Below, piece by piece: positions 25,083-33,511 of a stretch of 64,000 nucleotides of DNA. The DNA is from Chloroflexota bacterium (GTDB taxonomy: Bacteria > Chloroflexota > Anaerolineae > Aggregatilineales > Phototrophicaceae), in NCBI GenBank assembly GCA_011523545.1, contig WTGN01000094.1, positions 63,001 to 127,000 of the forward strand. Reading direction: 5' to 3'. The first letter of the stretch is position 1. Each line of letters starts with the position of its first letter. Under the pieces are notes generated by a model. It had not been told where the DNA came from, did no database searches, and saw nothing but the letters and a program-made list of their open reading frames with translations. The position numbers were made by a program, and so were the translations under genes.

Positions 25083-26369
25083 ATGCTGAATATCAAAGAG
25101 CAGACGCGTTCGGCTTACGAGACTATTCTCAAAATCTCGCGGCAGGCCAAAATAATTCTGCTGCATCCTCAAAGCCGCCTGCGTTCCTTGATCGTCGCGC
25201 GGCTGCTGGCAGATCGGGCCGTCAAGACCTTCTATTACGCGCTCGATATTGACGACATCAACCTCAGGAATTTCTTGACCGGGATCGCAGATGTTCTGTC
25301 TCGACAGCATGCCACGTTTGGACGGCAATTGAATGTACTGCCAGAGCACATTCTGGATGATCCCTACCGGCACCTGGACAGGATTCTCAGCGCATTCATC
25401 TCGGAGTTGACGGAGCTTTCTGACGGGGAGTTCTGCCTGATACTGGATGAGTTTGATCGAGCGGACCCGGCGGATGACGTTCTGCGCTTTGTGGAGCGCC
25501 TGTCACATTTGGCGCCTGAACGCTGCAATATCGTGCTGAACGGCCGCAGCCTGCCGCGCATGCCCTGGCTCGCCATGATTGCCAAAGGTCATGCTGTAAT
25601 ATTTCGATACAGCACTATAGTTCGCAAAGACCTATACGACAGCCGCCATGAGGAAGACGCCAAGTTTAAAGTGCTTTCGCTGGGCCCGGGCTATGTCTTC
25701 CTCGACGATTTTCTGGTTGACAACTGGGAGGGTCATCTGCCGCGACTGCTGCTGTTTTTCGCAATGGATCGGCCTGAAGTGACGCGCAACCAGATCTGCG
25801 AGATATTCTGGAAACGGCTGGATCTCGACCAGGCGGTCAATGTGTTCCATGTCACCAAGCGCCGCCTGCACAAGGCGGTTGGCATGGATGTTCTGGCGCA
25901 CGCCGGGACTTGTTACCGCATAGACCCGGCGATACCTTATTTCTTTGACGCTATTGAGTTTGTCGAAGCGCTCTTGGAAGGACGCTATGGGGAGCCGGCG
26001 GATCCATTTGAGCCGTGGCAGCGCATGGCCAATTTGTATCGCGGTCCGTACTTGCAGGGTCATAACGATTTGTGGATTTTGGAGCGGCGGGAAGCTTATC
26101 AGATCGCGTATATTGAAGCCTTGGACAACATCGCCGACATCTGGGAAGCGCGCGGGAGATACGAAATGGCGATACAAACGCTCAAGCGCGCGAATGGATC
26201 CGATTACTCATCCGAGCAGCGCCATCTCAAGCTGTTGAAGCTCTATGTGCGTTTGGGCAGGCGGGCTGAGGCGGTGTCGCATTACCGCGACCTGGAGCGT
26301 TGGGCGAAGCGGACCAAAGCGCAGCTTGGCGCGCCGGTGCGCCAACTGTATGCCGATATATCGGCTTGA
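25083..26369 (+). CDS. BTAD-type transcriptional regulator-like protein
   Basis: This 428-residue protein has three parts. The N-terminal 200 residues resemble an ATPase core of the STAND type with a Walker B-like CLILDEFDRADP, but no glycine-rich P-loop is visible at the expected place (ILLHPQSRLRSLIVARLL). Residues about 210-290 form a winged-helix domain (RNQICEIFWKRLDLDQAVN, HVTKRRLHKAVG), and the C-terminal 130 residues are helical repeats of the bacterial transcriptional activation domain. Such proteins usually act as activators. It is flanked by tRNA-Arg and the acyl-CoA ligase, and the target genes are unknown. Confidence 0.75.
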   Translation: MLNIKEQTRSAYETILKISRQAKIILLHPQSRLRSLIVARLLADRAVKTFYYALDIDDINLRNFLTGIADVLSRQHATFGRQLNVLPEHILDDPYRHLDRILSAFISELTELSDGEFCLILDEFDRADPADDVLRFVERLSHLAPERCNIVLNGRSLPRMPWLAMIAKGHAVIFRYSTIVRKDLYDSRHEEDAKFKVLSLGPGYVFLDDFLVDNWEGHLPRLLLFFAMDRPEVTRNQICEIFWKRLDLDQAVNVFHVTKRRLHKAVGMDVLAHAGTCYRIDPAIPYFFDAIEFVEALLEGRYGEPADPFEPWQRMANLYRGPYLQGHNDLWILERREAYQIAYIEALDNIADIWEARGRYEMAIQTLKRANGSDYSSEQRHLKLLKLYVRLGRRAEAVSHYRDLERWAKRTKAQLGAPVRQLYADISA

Positions 26370-26401
26370 AACCGCTGACTTGTGAATACACAGGGGGAAG
26401 G

Positions 26402-26474
26402 CGCCCCTGGCAGGACTCGAACCTGCGACCATCGGTTTAGAAGACCGGTGCTCTGTCCGCTGAGCTACAGAGGC
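26402..26474 (-). tRNA. tRNA-Arg (anticodon UCU)
   Basis: The 73-nt sequence folds into a cloverleaf: acceptor arms GCCTCTG and CAGGGGC with discriminator G, a D-arm around AGCTCAGCGGACAGAGC, an anticodon loop CTTCTAA giving UCU, and a T-arm with GGTTCGAGTCC. The outermost anticodon-stem pair is a C-A mismatch. The CCA end is not encoded. Confidence 0.95.
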
Positions 26475-26484
26475 ATCAGGCGAA

Positions 26485-26513
26485 ATTCTAAGATTGGCGC
26501 CCCGCCATGTCAA
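26485..26513 (-). promoter_or_regulatory. Promoter of tRNA-Arg
   Basis: Reading leftward, TTGACA (26513-26508) and TAGAAT (26490-26485) are separated by 17 bases, ending 11 bases before the tRNA. It is a strong housekeeping-type promoter. Confidence 0.8.
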
Positions 26514-26545
26514 GACTTGGCGTCTTATATTGTTTCTACGTCGGA

Positions 26546-26574
26546 TTGTCCAAAAGCCAACGCTGCTGTATAAT
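26546..26574 (+). promoter_or_regulatory. Promoter of gyrB
   Basis: TTGTCC (26546-26551) and a perfect TATAAT (26569-26574) are separated by 17 bases. It lies back to back with the tRNA-Arg promoter and about 115 bases before the gyrB start. Confidence 0.7.
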
Positions 26575-26691
26575 TTAGGCAGGTTGACCAGGTTCGCGGC
26601 AGGCAGCATTTTCCCGCGAAATGGTCGTGCGAAACCGAGGCAATAGCGCGCGAATTGCATGCTGAAACCGACAGGCGAGTCAGGAGACATG

Positions 26692-28677
26692 ATGGTTAAG
26701 GATCGTGATCTTATCGCTCAAATGGAGCGAGAGTATGACGCCAGCAGCATCCAGAAACTGCCTCCGCGCGAGCACATTCGACGGCGCCCGGGCATGTATG
26801 TGGGCGGCACCGACGCGCGCGCCCTGCACCATCTCATTTATGAAGTGGTTGATAATTCTATCGACGAGGCTTTGGCTGGACGCTGTGACTCAGTTTCAGT
26901 GACGATTCACGAGGACGGCGCCGCCACAATCAAGGACAACGGCGTTGGCATTCCGGTGGGCAAACACGAAAGCGGAAAAAACGCGCTGGAAGTGGTGATG
27001 ACGGAAGTCGGCGCTGGCGGCAAATTTGACAACGAGGCTTACAAAGTCAGCGGCGGATTGCATGGCGTCGGCGTATCCGCTGTGAACGCGCTGTCGGCGA
27101 GCTTGACGGCGACCATCTATCGCAACGGGCATGTTTGGCAACAGTCTTACAAAGAAGGGCTGCCGACGGGCCGGGTGCGCAAGCTGCGCAAGCTGAAAGA
27201 AGGCGAAGAGACGGGCACCGAGATTAGCTTCGTTCCCGACTTCACCGTGCTGGAGCAGAATGAGTTCAGTTTCAGCACGCTGATGACGCGGCTGCGCGAG
27301 ATGGCTTTTGTAACGCGCAAAGTGACCATCCGCCTGCGTGATGAACGTGTCAAGCCTCTTGCCCGCGAGATGACCTTCTATTTCGATGGCGGTTTGCGAT
27401 CCTTCGTGCGTTATCTCAATCGCAATCGCAAGGCGATCCACAGCATCATTCATGTGGAGCGCGATGTTGAATTCCAGGACCGCAACGATAATCCCTACAT
27501 GATTGGCGTGGAAGTCGCCTTTCAATACGCTGATGTGGCGACCGCGACGGAACTGGCCTTCACCAATACGATTAATACGCCGGATGGCGGCACGCACATT
27601 ACCGGCCTGCGCTCGTCCATCACCGGGGCCATCAATCGCTATGCAAAAAATGCGGGCCTGCTCAAAGACAAGGACAGCAATTTCTCCGGAACTGATACGC
27701 TTGAGGGTTTGACGGCGATCGTCAGCATCAAACATCCTGACCCGCAATTTGAGAGCCAAACCAAGGTCAAACTGCTGAACCCGGAAGTCCAGCGCGCCGT
27801 ATCGTCAGTGGTTACCGAAGCCTTCAACGAGTTTCTCGAGATGAACTCGCGGGAAGCGCGGCGCATTGTCGACAAATGCATGACCAGCAAACGGGCGCGG
27901 GAAGCGGCGAAAAAGGCGCGCGATCTCGTGCGCAGCGGGCCCAGCCTGCTGGAAAGCAGCACCTTGCCCGGCAAGTTGGCTGATTGTTCAGAACGGGGCG
28001 AGCATGCCGAGATCTATATAGTCGAGGGCGACTCGGCGGGCGGCAGCGCCAAACAGGGCCGCGATCGCCATTTTCAGGCGATCCTGCCATTGCGCGGCAA
28101 AATCCTGAACACAGAGCGGGCGCGCATTGACAAAATCCTGGACAACAATGAAATCAAAGCTTTGATATCGGCGCTGGGCACGGGCATCCATGACGAATTG
28201 GCCGTCGACCGTTTGCGTTATGGCAAGGTGATCATCATGACCGACGCCGATGTAGACGGCAGTCATATCCGAACGCTGCTTTTGACATTCTTTTTCCGAC
28301 ACATGCCGCAGATCGTCCAGCGCGGGCATCTCTATATCGCGCAGCCGCCCATCTTTCTGCTGAAGAACGGCAAGCAGATGGAATACATCTACCCTAAGGG
28401 GGGCGTGCCGGACGAGGACTTGCTCAAACAGTCGATTAAGCGCTTCAAGAATCCTGACAAGGTAGCGGTGCAGCGCTACAAGGGCCTGGGCGAGATGAAT
28501 CCGGACCAGCTATGGGAAACGACTATGGATCCCGAATCCCGCACGCTTTTGCAAGTGACGATTGAAGACGCGGCAGATGCGGACAAGATCTTCGACATGC
28601 TGATGGGCGCCAGCGTACCCCCGCGCCGCCGCTTCATCCAGACGCACGCGAAGCGAGTGCGCAACCTCGATATTTAA
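26692..28677 (+). CDS. gyrB: DNA gyrase subunit B
   Basis: This is the 661-residue ATPase subunit of gyrase. It has the GHKL ATPase with RRRPGMYVGGTD, VVDNSIDEALAG, DNGVGIPVG and GGLHGVGVSAVNALS. The transducer domain follows, then the TOPRIM region with IVEGDSAGGSAKQGRDR and IIMTDADVDGSHIRTLLLTF, and the QRYKGLGEMNPDQLWETTMD tail. The length suits a short-form GyrB, and ParE remains a less likely alternative. The ATG at 26692 sits five bases after AGGAG. gyrA is not adjacent. Confidence 0.94.
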   Translation: MVKDRDLIAQMEREYDASSIQKLPPREHIRRRPGMYVGGTDARALHHLIYEVVDNSIDEALAGRCDSVSVTIHEDGAATIKDNGVGIPVGKHESGKNALEVVMTEVGAGGKFDNEAYKVSGGLHGVGVSAVNALSASLTATIYRNGHVWQQSYKEGLPTGRVRKLRKLKEGEETGTEISFVPDFTVLEQNEFSFSTLMTRLREMAFVTRKVTIRLRDERVKPLAREMTFYFDGGLRSFVRYLNRNRKAIHSIIHVERDVEFQDRNDNPYMIGVEVAFQYADVATATELAFTNTINTPDGGTHITGLRSSITGAINRYAKNAGLLKDKDSNFSGTDTLEGLTAIVSIKHPDPQFESQTKVKLLNPEVQRAVSSVVTEAFNEFLEMNSREARRIVDKCMTSKRAREAAKKARDLVRSGPSLLESSTLPGKLADCSERGEHAEIYIVEGDSAGGSAKQGRDRHFQAILPLRGKILNTERARIDKILDNNEIKALISALGTGIHDELAVDRLRYGKVIIMTDADVDGSHIRTLLLTFFFRHMPQIVQRGHLYIAQPPIFLLKNGKQMEYIYPKGGVPDEDLLKQSIKRFKNPDKVAVQRYKGLGEMNPDQLWETTMDPESRTLLQVTIEDAADADKIFDMLMGASVPPRRRFIQTHAKRVRNLDI

Positions 28678-28693
28678 TTCAATAGTCGGATAG

Positions 28694-29092
28694 CTACAAA
28701 CCAGAGGTCTTGGCGTCTTCTTCGGTCCAGCCGCGCGCTTCGGCGGCGGCCGCTGCTTGCTGCGCGCGTTGTAGCGGGGCGCGTTCAAAGACAGCGTGAA
28801 GCAGAGCGAAGACAAAACTGCCCAAGCCGAGAGAAAGGACGGTAAAGAGCAGCGGGTGCCAGGTGACGCCGGCAAAGCTGACGGCGTCCGGATGCAAGAC
28901 CAGCACGCTAAGGCATACTGTGGGCAGGATCGCCACAAAACAGAGGCCGGACAGGAAATTGGCAAGTCGTGAGAGCGCGCCGCCGTGGATGGCTTTGCTG
29001 GCGCCGGAGCGCTGATGCACCAGCCAGCCCAGCCGCAATACGATTGCGACCAGGGCGACCTGGGTAATTGGCTTAAGGAGAGACGGATCCAT
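28694..29092 (-). CDS. Small membrane protein in carbamoyltransferase cassette
   Basis: This 132-residue protein has about three hydrophobic helices (VALVAIVLRLGWLVH, FVAILPTVCLSVLVLH and LFTVLSLGLGSFVFALL) and a soluble charged tail (RGWTEEDAKTSG). I do not recognise the family. It is the last gene of the leftward cassette that begins with the SGNH protein at 32646, and its 16-base gap to the DUF5989 gene indicates co-transcription. Confidence 0.65.
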   Translation of the reverse strand: MDPSLLKPITQVALVAIVLRLGWLVHQRSGASKAIHGGALSRLANFLSGLCFVAILPTVCLSVLVLHPDAVSFAGVTWHPLLFTVLSLGLGSFVFALLHAVFERAPLQRAQQAAAAAEARGWTEEDAKTSGL

Positions 29093-29108
29093 TTGCGTTC
29101 TGCACTGA

Positions 29109-29321
29109 CTAGAACAGCGTATAGATGAACGGACTGATAGGGCTTGAACCGCCGAGCACGATCAGCAGCGCGAAGACGAGCAAGGTGATGACCATCGGCA
29201 GCATCCAATAGAGCTTGCGTTTCCAGAGGAAGGCCAGCAGCTCGCCAAGCACGCCCATTCGCATAAAAAAGTCCTGCATCGCGCTCGGTGAATTATCGTT
29301 ATGCTTTGCTTTTGTTGTCAT
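29109..29321 (-). CDS. DUF5989 family small membrane protein
   Basis: This is a 70-residue protein with one helix. The pattern LGELLAFLWKRKLYWMLP, a Leu/Val-rich membrane helix, then PFIYTLF at the C-terminus is typical of DUF5989. Members often lie beside NodU-type carbamoyltransferases, as here. GGGAG lies five bases before the ATG. The function is unknown; it may anchor or assist the carbamoyltransferase at the membrane. Confidence 0.8.
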   Translation of the reverse strand: MTTKAKHNDNSPSAMQDFFMRMGVLGELLAFLWKRKLYWMLPMVITLLVFALLIVLGGSSPISPFIYTLF

Positions 29322-29348
29322 GGTTGCTCCCTGACACGGGTTATGCTT

Positions 29349-31139
29349 TTAGCTGGTCTTGCGTACGATGTGAGAACCCAAGACGAGCATGTCGATGTCG
29401 CTGTTGCGGAAGGTATTGTACGCTTCGCGCGGGCTGTTGACAATGGGCTCGCCCCTGAGATTGAATGATGTATTCAGCACGATCGGCACGCCGGTCGCTT
29501 CGCCAAATTGCTGCACGATGTCGTAGTATCTTGAGTTGGTCTCGCGATCGATAGATTGCAGCCGGCCGGTGCCTTCGTGGTTGACGGCGTGGATTTCGTT
29601 CTGTTTGTCTTCCTTGATGGGCGCGACCATCAGCATATAGCGCGGCGTATCATGCGCGGCGACCTGCGGGTAATCAAAGTATTCCGGCGCGCGCTCGCGC
29701 AATACCACCGGGGCAAAGGGCCGAAAGGGCTCTCTGAATTTTATCTTCGTGTTGACGATTTCTTTCATGTCGGCGCCGCGCGGGTCGGCCAGGATGCTTC
29801 GATTGCCCAGCGCGCGCGGGCCCCATTCGAATCGACCTTGATGGAAGCCAATAACCTGCTGGCAGGTCAAGGCATCCACGATGGTTTCAGTGAGTTTGCC
29901 TTCGTCGCAGAAAGTCTCGAACTTGAGATTTGCCTCATCCAGGAAAGCGCGGCACTCGCCGTCAGAAAAGCAGCGGCCGTAATAGGCATGCTTCTGCACC
30001 CATTTGCGCGGCTTGCCGAGCAGGGTGTGCCAGGCCCAGAGAGCGGCCCCGAGCGCGCCGCCATCATCGCCGGCCGCCGGCTGGATCCATAATTCTTCAA
30101 ATGGCGACTCATTCAATATGCGCCAGTTTGCCTTGGTGTTCAGGGCGACTCCGCCGGCCATGACAAGCTTGCTCAGCCCAGTCTTGCCATGCAGATGGCT
30201 GGCGATTTTGATCAATGTGTCTTCGGTAAATTGCTGGATGCTGGCGGCCACATCGGCATAATACTGATTGGTCTCCATCGCTTTGCGCTCGCCCGAACGC
30301 TCGGGATTGGTGCGCATGGTGAAGAAGTCGGATTCGTCATTGCGCTTCTCGCCGAACAACTCCAGGAAGCGGCGGCTGTAGCTCTGCGAAGTTGAGCGGT
30401 GGAAGTCGAAATAATCCATGTTTAGCTGGAAGGCGCCGTTGCTGTCATCGGCGCTGACGACCTTCTGAATCTTGTCCATGTAATGGGGCTCGCCATAGGG
30501 GCTCATGCCCATGACTTTGTATTCGCCATTGTTAACGCGGAAGCCCAGCCAGGCGGTAAAAGTGGAATAGAGCAGACCCAGTGAATGGGGAAAACGCTGC
30601 TCTTCGAAGAGCTCGATCGTCGGCGGTTCGTCCTTGTCCTCGCCGAGGGAGCTCAGCCCACGACCCAATGTGGTTGTGGTCCATTCGCCGACGCCATCAA
30701 CCGTTAGAATGGCGGCGTCTTTGAATGGGCAAGCGTAGAAGGCGCTGGCGGCGTGGCTCATGTGATGGTCGCAGAATAGAACTTTGTCGTAAGCGACGCC
30801 GAGGCCGCGGGCGATGTGGCTGCGCACCCACAGCTTGTCGCTCAGCCAGGTCATCATCGATTCGCGCCAGAGGCTGGAGGAATGCGGAAAGGTGTTGAGC
30901 GTGGTCTGCAATATGCGCTCGAACTTCTGCAGAGGCTTTTCGTAGAAGACAACGTATTCCAGGTCCTGCGCGCTGATACCTGCCTGCTCAAGGCAGAATT
31001 CTATGGCAAGCTGAGGAAAGCCATTGTCGTGCTTCTTGCGCGAGAAGCGTTCTTCCATAGCGGCGGCGACCAGCTCGCCATCGACAATGAGGGCGGCTGC
31101 CGAATCATGATAAAAGGCGGAAATGCCGAGAATATACAT
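29349..31139 (-). CDS. Carbamoyltransferase, NodU/CmcH/TobZ family
   Basis: This is a 596-residue enzyme that makes carbamoyl-adenylate from carbamoyl phosphate and ATP and transfers the carbamoyl group to a hydroxyl. The N-terminal Kae1-like domain has GISAFYHDSAAALI, the metal-binding CDHHMSHAASAFY and LTVDGVGEWTT. The C-terminal domain has FHQGRFEWGPRALGNRSILA, FREPFRPFAPVVL and LNTSFNLRGEPIV. Targets in this family include Nod factors, antibiotics and surface glycans. Its neighbours are small membrane proteins and an SGNH hydrolase-like protein, which favours a cell-surface polysaccharide or lipid as acceptor. Confidence 0.93.
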   Translation of the reverse strand: MYILGISAFYHDSAAALIVDGELVAAAMEERFSRKKHDNGFPQLAIEFCLEQAGISAQDLEYVVFYEKPLQKFERILQTTLNTFPHSSSLWRESMMTWLSDKLWVRSHIARGLGVAYDKVLFCDHHMSHAASAFYACPFKDAAILTVDGVGEWTTTTLGRGLSSLGEDKDEPPTIELFEEQRFPHSLGLLYSTFTAWLGFRVNNGEYKVMGMSPYGEPHYMDKIQKVVSADDSNGAFQLNMDYFDFHRSTSQSYSRRFLELFGEKRNDESDFFTMRTNPERSGERKAMETNQYYADVAASIQQFTEDTLIKIASHLHGKTGLSKLVMAGGVALNTKANWRILNESPFEELWIQPAAGDDGGALGAALWAWHTLLGKPRKWVQKHAYYGRCFSDGECRAFLDEANLKFETFCDEGKLTETIVDALTCQQVIGFHQGRFEWGPRALGNRSILADPRGADMKEIVNTKIKFREPFRPFAPVVLRERAPEYFDYPQVAAHDTPRYMLMVAPIKEDKQNEIHAVNHEGTGRLQSIDRETNSRYYDIVQQFGEATGVPIVLNTSFNLRGEPIVNSPREAYNTFRNSDIDMLVLGSHIVRKTS

Positions 31140-31141
31140 CG

Positions 31142-31372
31142 CTAGCCTTGTTCCCTTGCCGAGGCGATATCGGTGGGCACAGGCTCGCGCGCCGACCAGT
31201 CAACGGCGGGGGACTTCCGGCGCAGCGGGTCCATGAAAATCGATGAGAGCAGGCCAAAGGGCACCATGATCGTAAAGTAGAAGGCCGTGGCGATGAAGCG
31301 TCCGTTTATGTCGGCGACTATCGCCGAGTTGACGCTGAACCGGTCCCAGGCGATTTTCAGCAGTTTCTTCAA
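31142..31372 (-). CDS. SxtJ-like small membrane protein
   Basis: This is a 76-residue protein that starts with TTG at 31372 (KKLLKIAWDRFS), where GGGAG lies seven bases upstream. One hydrophobic stretch (FIATAFYFTIMVPFGLLSSI) is followed by the signature FMDPLRRKSP. Such proteins accompany carbamoyltransferases in many bacteria and are named after SxtJ of saxitoxin clusters. It ends two bases before the carbamoyltransferase start. No activity is known. Confidence 0.7.
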   Translation of the reverse strand: MKKLLKIAWDRFSVNSAIVADINGRFIATAFYFTIMVPFGLLSSIFMDPLRRKSPAVDWSAREPVPTDIASAREQG

Positions 31373-31440
31373 TTGTGAACTCCCGCGCGCTGGCGAAACA
31401 TATCCAAGCAAGATATCAGAAAGCGATCAAATCGCCTCCA

Positions 31441-32646
31441 CTACATATCAAGGTTAGACTGATTTAAGAAGTCAAGCAAGGCGTTTCGGGCGATATTGTG
31501 GCCGTCTTGATTCCAATGGGTATCGGCGAAGAAATAGGGCGCTTGGCCGGCGCGGATCGCGGCCGCGAGCGGCGCCGTGAGATCGAGGAATGAGACGCCA
31601 ATCTCGTTCGCCAGCTCCTGCATGACGTCTCGCTGGGCGGACAGGTTGGCATCAATAGTTTCCCGTCCGATCAGGCTGTGATCCAGCGACTCAGCGGCGA
31701 TGATTGTCTCCTTGCTCGCATCGTCCAGGTAATCCCAGTATAGCTCCGCCTTCTGCGGTATATACATGAGAATGAGCTGCCCGCCTTTCGATTGGGTGGC
31801 GCGCGCCATTTCGCTTATGCTCGTTTGCGTAAGTTGAATCATCTCGCTGGCAATTAGCGATTCTCTGTCCATCGCAAGCAGCGGCAGAAATCGACTGTAG
31901 AATGCGACCGGCGTCGGCGGATCAGTTTGCGCCCAAAGCGGATAATGGCAAGTCACATTCTCAACAGGCGTCGTGACTTTCGCCAGATAGCGCAGGAGGT
32001 GAAAGGTGACGGCATAATCGAGCGGGTTTTTGCCTTGATGCGTCAGGTCTTGCCGGGTTAAGCCTTGGCGCTGTCTCTGTGCGAATCCCAAGCTGTCGCG
32101 CAGGTCGTTGCCGGCGAAGAATGCAACAAGCGTCAACTTGGGCTGACGCGGCAAGGCGAAGGCGTTGAAGTAGCGCTGCTGTTCGAGCGTACCGGTGCCG
32201 GGCGCGGCGAACACCAGATTTGATTCCGACAGCCCCTGCCAGAAGGGCTGCTGTATGTGCTCGGCGGCTGTGAATGAATCGCCGAGCACGACCAGGTCCA
32301 CATTGTCCGGCCAGGGTTCTTCATTGCGAAAGCCATGCCCGTCGCGCTTGAAGGACAGGCGGTAGGAATCCATGGGCTGGGCGTCGGCGGGCGATAAACA
32401 GGAGATTTTGAAAAGGTCGCCGCTGAGCGGTGTGACATCGTACTCAACAATTTCGCCGGCGGGGAATTCGCGTGCGCCGTGCTCGGTGGCCAGGCGATGA
32501 CCGGTCCGTTCAAGATATTGCGGCATGCCGTCAATTACATCCCGGGGCAGGCTGGGGTAGGCTATCTGCAATACAACTTCCAAGCTGAAAACAGTAAGGA
32601 GAAGGAGCAGAAAAGCCCTAACAGCTATCGCCAGAATGTCTCGCAA
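31441..32646 (-). CDS. Membrane-anchored SGNH hydrolase-like protein
   Basis: The 401-residue product has an N-terminal membrane helix (AFLLLLLTVFSLEVVLQIA) and then a GDSL/SGNH-type fold: the nucleophile Ser in VVLGDSFTAAE, Asn in FFAGNDLRDSL and the late catalytic pair in FFADTHWNQDGH. The DTHWN form resembles AlgX/AlgJ-like O-acetylation or esterase proteins. The start codon would be TTG, and the exact start is uncertain. As the first gene of the carbamoyltransferase cassette it may modify the same extracytoplasmic polymer. Confidence 0.75.
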   Translation of the reverse strand: MRDILAIAVRAFLLLLLTVFSLEVVLQIAYPSLPRDVIDGMPQYLERTGHRLATEHGAREFPAGEIVEYDVTPLSGDLFKISCLSPADAQPMDSYRLSFKRDGHGFRNEEPWPDNVDLVVLGDSFTAAEHIQQPFWQGLSESNLVFAAPGTGTLEQQRYFNAFALPRQPKLTLVAFFAGNDLRDSLGFAQRQRQGLTRQDLTHQGKNPLDYAVTFHLLRYLAKVTTPVENVTCHYPLWAQTDPPTPVAFYSRFLPLLAMDRESLIASEMIQLTQTSISEMARATQSKGGQLILMYIPQKAELYWDYLDDASKETIIAAESLDHSLIGRETIDANLSAQRDVMQELANEIGVSFLDLTAPLAAAIRAGQAPYFFADTHWNQDGHNIARNALLDFLNQSNLDM

Positions 32647-32747
32647 GACGTCGCCCCCGGAGATTTCGTCGCGATCGGCACAAGTACCCAGTATACACGT
32701 ATACGCGCCTTAGTTTCTTCGGTTCGGCGAGCGCATGGCCGCGTGCT

Positions 32748-33404
32748 TCAATTGCGGGAGAAGGGCCCGATGTTGAATTCTTTGCCAGGGGGCGACAGTC
32801 GCACGCTTAGTAGAGCGGTCTCGAGGCGGTAAATCTCAACGAGGGTGGCGAGCAGACGCGACAGGCTTCGCATCGAGAGCAATTCTTGCTTCTGCGCATT
32901 TTCGGCCTGCAAGAGGATGGATGCAATCTGCGCCAGCGTCCGCGGGCGGTGGGGAATGCGTTCGGGATTGAAGCTGGCATCCTCGGACGAAGACAGAATC
33001 TTCAAATAACGCAGGATCAACGCCCGCAAGAAGGCGCCATATCGCTGAATCAACTCAGGTTCATCCTCGGACGGAGAAAAGAAGTCGACATCGCCGAGCA
33101 AGAATGGACTGCTGCTCTCGATCGCATTGATGCAAAAGCGCCTTTGACCGACTGCCGTTATGTTCATCCGGCCCAATGGCAGGCGCTGCACTTCGCTGAT
33201 GGCGGCGGTACAGCCGACCGAGAATGGCCTGGGTATGGGGCCGAGGGCTTCACGACCCTGTTTGATGAGCACGACGCCGAATGCCTGGTTCGCGTCGATG
33301 CATTGATTGATCATAAGTTTGTAGCGCGCTTCAAAAATATGCAGTTTGATCTGCATGCCGGGGAAGAGCACGGTGTTCAGAGGAAAGAGAGGCAGCCTCG
33401 CCAT
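32748..33404 (-). CDS. LON N-terminal-domain protein
   Basis: This 218-residue protein consists of the substrate-recognition domain of Lon protease without ATPase or protease parts. It begins RLPLFPLNTVLFPGMQIKLH and continues IFEARYKLMINQC, the classic LON start. The last 80 residues are helical. Stand-alone LON proteins are common in bacteria, with unclear roles. It lies 107 bases downstream of the hydrolase-ligase fusion gene on the same strand. Confidence 0.9.
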   Translation of the reverse strand: MARLPLFPLNTVLFPGMQIKLHIFEARYKLMINQCIDANQAFGVVLIKQGREALGPIPRPFSVGCTAAISEVQRLPLGRMNITAVGQRRFCINAIESSSPFLLGDVDFFSPSEDEPELIQRYGAFLRALILRYLKILSSSEDASFNPERIPHRPRTLAQIASILLQAENAQKQELLSMRSLSRLLATLVEIYRLETALLSVRLSPPGKEFNIGPFSRN

Positions 33405-33511
33405 CAGCGCAGGTCTCGGTCCAGTATTTGGAGGTCACTTCTTTGATCTATTGTAATGCAAAACAGGGAGCAACGCGGGCACAAGCGACCGGCGGGCAGG
33501 CCAGATCGCGT

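Noticed and set aside
31142..31411. A longer form of the SxtJ-like protein starting at 31411
   Set aside because: The extra 13 residues start with TTG without a ribosome site, whereas the TTG at 31372 has GGGAG at the right distance.
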